Shown one piece after another: positions 7,512 to 8,311 of a DNA stretch of 8,311 nucleotides. Each line of letters begins with the position of its first letter. The first letter of the stretch is position 1. The translations under genes and the position numbers were made by a program. The stretch covers positions 1 through 8,311 of the forward strand of contig JALHUF010000686.1 of the NCBI GenBank assembly GCA_022866195.1. Direction: 5' to 3'. Origin of the DNA: Terriglobia bacterium. Its GTDB lineage: Bacteria > Acidobacteriota > Terriglobia > UBA7540. The notes under the pieces were generated by a model. It made no database searches. It had not been told where the DNA came from and saw nothing but the letters and a program-made list of their open reading frames with translations.

Positions 7512-7587
7512 GCTGGCGTAGCTCAGCTGGTAGAGCATCTGATTTGTAATCAGAGGGTCGGGGGTTCGAATCCCTTCGCCAGCTCCA
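7512..7587 (+). tRNA. trnT: tRNA-Thr (anticodon UGU)
   Basis: A complete cloverleaf: acceptor GCTGGCG/CGCCAGC, D-arm GCTC/GAGC, anticodon stem TCTGA/TCAGA with loop TTTGTAA (anticodon TGT at 7545-7547), and a T-arm with TTCGAAT. The T-stem has two G-U pairs. CCA is encoded at 7585-7587. First gene of the cluster; reads ACA. Confidence 0.98.
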
Positions 7588-7812
7588 GCGTGGGCAGACG
7601 CGGCCGTTAAGGGGGCCAGCTAGCGGGCGCCGGGTTAAGATTCGGGAGCGGGTTTTTCAAGTCTTCTTGCACACAAGAACGCGGGGGCGGAGGTCTGTCT
7701 CCGCGCCTGACCGCAGACTCGAATTTTCCGGCTCAAGCGATAGCGATGACGCCTGACGCCAGAAGGCTGGCAGGCTTTCTGCGCGTGGCGCTTAGGAGGG
7801 AGAATCCAGTCC
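7588..7812 (+). other. Long spacer between tRNA-Thr(UGU) and tRNA-Tyr with three small hairpins
   Basis: About 225 bp without a credible gene. Three perfect or near-perfect hairpins are visible: TTCTTG-CACA-CAAGAA (7664-7679), GCGGAG-N6-CTCCGC (7687-7704) and CAGAAGGC-N6-GCTTTCTG (7760-7781, one G-U pair). None is followed by a U-tract. They could be processing or attenuation sites, or remnants of lost sequence. A single degenerate CGAATTTTC motif at 7720-7728 recalls the heptad repeats of the later spacers. Confidence 0.4.
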
Positions 7813-7901
7813 GGACAGGTGGCCGAGTGGTTAATGGCAGCAGGCTGTAAACCTGCCGCTCCTTGCGAGCTACGGGGGTTCGAATCCTCCCCTGTCCACC
7901 A
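7813..7901 (+). tRNA. trnY: tRNA-Tyr (anticodon GUA)
   Basis: A class II tRNA with a long variable arm (about 7857-7872). Acceptor GGACAGG/CCTGTCC, anticodon stem GCAGG/CCTGC with loop CTGTAAA (anticodon GTA at 7847-7849), T-loop TTCGAAT, discriminator A7898 and encoded CCA at 7899-7901. Confidence 0.98.
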
Positions 7902-7907
7902 TGGAGC

Positions 7908-7979
7908 CGAAAGTCGAAATTCGAAAATCGTTAGCTTCGAGGAGGGTGCCGATTTTCGTGTTTCGAATTTCGCTTTTCG
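7908..7979 (+). repeat. Heptad repeat array arranged as a hairpin, spacer Tyr-Gly
   Basis: Three tandem CGAAANN units (CGAAAGT, CGAAATT, CGAAAAT at 7908-7928) are followed, after about 20 bp, by four tandem NNTTTCG units (ATTTTCG, TGTTTCG, AATTTCG, CTTTTCG at 7952-7979). The arms pair: 9 bp perfect (7922-7930 with 7950-7958), a 7-nt bulge equal to one unit, then 7 bp perfect (7915-7921 with 7966-7972). It ends 9 bp before tRNA-Gly. Confidence 0.85.
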
Positions 7980-7988
7980 AAACGGGAC

Positions 7989-8063
7989 GCGGGAGTAACT
8001 CAGTGGTAGAGTCACAGCCTTCCAAGCTGTTGGTCGCGGGTTCGATCCCCGTCTCCCGCTCCA
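7989..8063 (+). tRNA. trnG: tRNA-Gly (anticodon UCC)
   Basis: Acceptor GCGGGAG/CTCCCGC, D-stem ACTC/GAGT, anticodon stem ACAGC/GCTGT with loop CTTCCAA (anticodon TCC at 8021-8023), T-loop TTCGATC, and encoded CCA at 8061-8063. It is flanked on both sides by the heptad repeat arrays. Confidence 0.98.
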
Positions 8064-8066
8064 ATT

Positions 8067-8152
8067 CGAAATTCGAAACTGGAAAATCGAAACTCGGACG
8101 CCGCGCGGGTGGCCAGTGCTTCCGAATTTCGATTTTCGCATTTCGCGTTTCG
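8067..8152 (+). repeat. Heptad repeat array arranged as a hairpin, spacer Gly-Thr
   Basis: Four 7-bp units (CGAAATT, CGAAACT, GGAAAAT, CGAAACT at 8067-8094) and four complementary ones (AATTTCG, ATTTTCG, CATTTCG, CGTTTCG at 8125-8152) form an imperfect inverted repeat. The 32-nt arms 8067-8098 and 8121-8152 match at 26 of 32 positions around a 22-nt GC-rich loop. A second small hairpin, CGCGCG-CTC-CGCGCG (8151-8165), overlaps its end just before tRNA-Thr. Confidence 0.85.
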
Positions 8153-8169
8153 CGCGCTCCGCGCGCCGG

Positions 8170-8245
8170 GCCGATGTAGCTCAGTTGGTAGAGCACGTCC
8201 TTGGTAAGGACGGGGTCAGCGGTTCAATTCCGCTCATCGGCTCCA
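8170..8245 (+). tRNA. trnT: tRNA-Thr (anticodon GGU)
   Basis: Acceptor GCCGATG/CATCGGC, D-arm GCTC/GAGC, anticodon stem CGTCC/GGACG with loop TTGGTAA (anticodon GGT at 8203-8205), T-loop TTCAATT, and encoded CCA at 8243-8245. Last tRNA in the window; reads ACC/ACU and complements the UGU isoacceptor at the other end of the cluster. Confidence 0.98.
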
Positions 8246-8268
8246 GAAATTATAAGAAGAGATGATCC

Positions 8269-8274
8269 GGAGGT
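8269..8274 (+). promoter_or_regulatory. Strong Shine-Dalgarno site downstream of the tRNA cluster
   Basis: GGAGGT, an excellent match to the anti-Shine-Dalgarno, lies 8 nt before ATG 8283. A second GGAG occupies the last four bases of the window (8308-8311), so initiation could also lie beyond the edge. Confidence 0.5.
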
Positions 8275-8282
8275 AAAAGTTG

Positions 8283-8311
8283 ATGACACCGGGGTATCAG
8301 AGAGTCAGGAG
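8283..8311 (+). CDS. Possible start of an unidentified gene, cut by the window edge
   Basis: ATG with a GGAGGT upstream opens a frame of nine whole codons (MTPGYQRVR) before the window ends. In the comparable E. coli cluster the next gene is tufB, but these residues do not look like the EF-Tu N-terminus, nor like RpmG or SecE as I know them. It may be a short leader peptide ahead of a gene started from the GGAG at the edge, or a chance frame. Confidence 0.28.

Noticed and set aside
7134..7610. Open frame of 158 codons on the plus strand
   Set aside because: It overlaps the capA-like gene in another frame and runs through the tRNA promoter and tRNA-Thr; no family features.
7902..8169. CRISPR array in the repeat-rich tRNA spacers
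   Set aside because: The units are 7 bp and contiguous, without unique spacers of regular length, and no cas gene is present.
7635..8196. Two minus-strand open frames across the tRNA-Tyr, tRNA-Gly and tRNA-Thr region
   Set aside because: They run antisense through complete tRNA genes and owe their openness to the heptad repeats, giving repetitive F-R-I-S-type peptides; no start signal or family resemblance.

Overview
The window comes from a GC-rich, Gram-negative-type bacterial chromosome. An Acidobacteriota origin is my best guess. It rests on remembered resemblance of the M23 peptidase N-terminus and the Tat-exported double esterase-like protein to proteins of that phylum, and on a TTGACA-N17-TAGGAT promoter. 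It is inference, not proof. The OB-type insertion in the PBP1A supports a Gram-negative envelope more directly.

Layout, left to right. A 5'-truncated class A penicillin-binding protein (PBP1A, 2-1726, +) faces thiL (thiamine-monophosphate kinase, 1800-2825, -), with a short GC hairpin between them. thiL diverges from a 747-residue Tat-exported protein (2911-5154, +) made of two tandem alpha/beta-hydrolase domains. The first domain has a GHSGGG nucleophile elbow; in the second the nucleophile is replaced by alanine. A clear sigma70-type promoter and a leader of about 100 nt follow. They precede a membrane-anchored M23/LytM peptidase (5307-6191, +) and, 38 bp further on, a CapA/PgsA-type protein (6230-7408, +).

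The right end is a tRNA cluster on the + strand: Thr(UGU), Tyr(GUA), Gly(UCC), Thr(GGU). This is the order of the E. coli thrU-tyrU-glyT-thrT-tufB operon. All four genes encode CCA, and one promoter lies just upstream of the first. The window ends shortly after a strong Shine-Dalgarno sequence downstream of the last tRNA, so the expected translation-factor gene cannot be confirmed.

The most unusual structure is in the spacers on either side of tRNA-Gly. Each holds arrays of a 7-bp unit (CGAAANN, then its complement NNTTTCG) arranged as an imperfect hairpin, about 15 units in all. I see no phage, transposase, CRISPR or defence system. Most protein genes concern the cell envelope (peptidoglycan synthesis, peptidoglycan cleavage, a CapA-like surface function), but they do not form one obvious operon.
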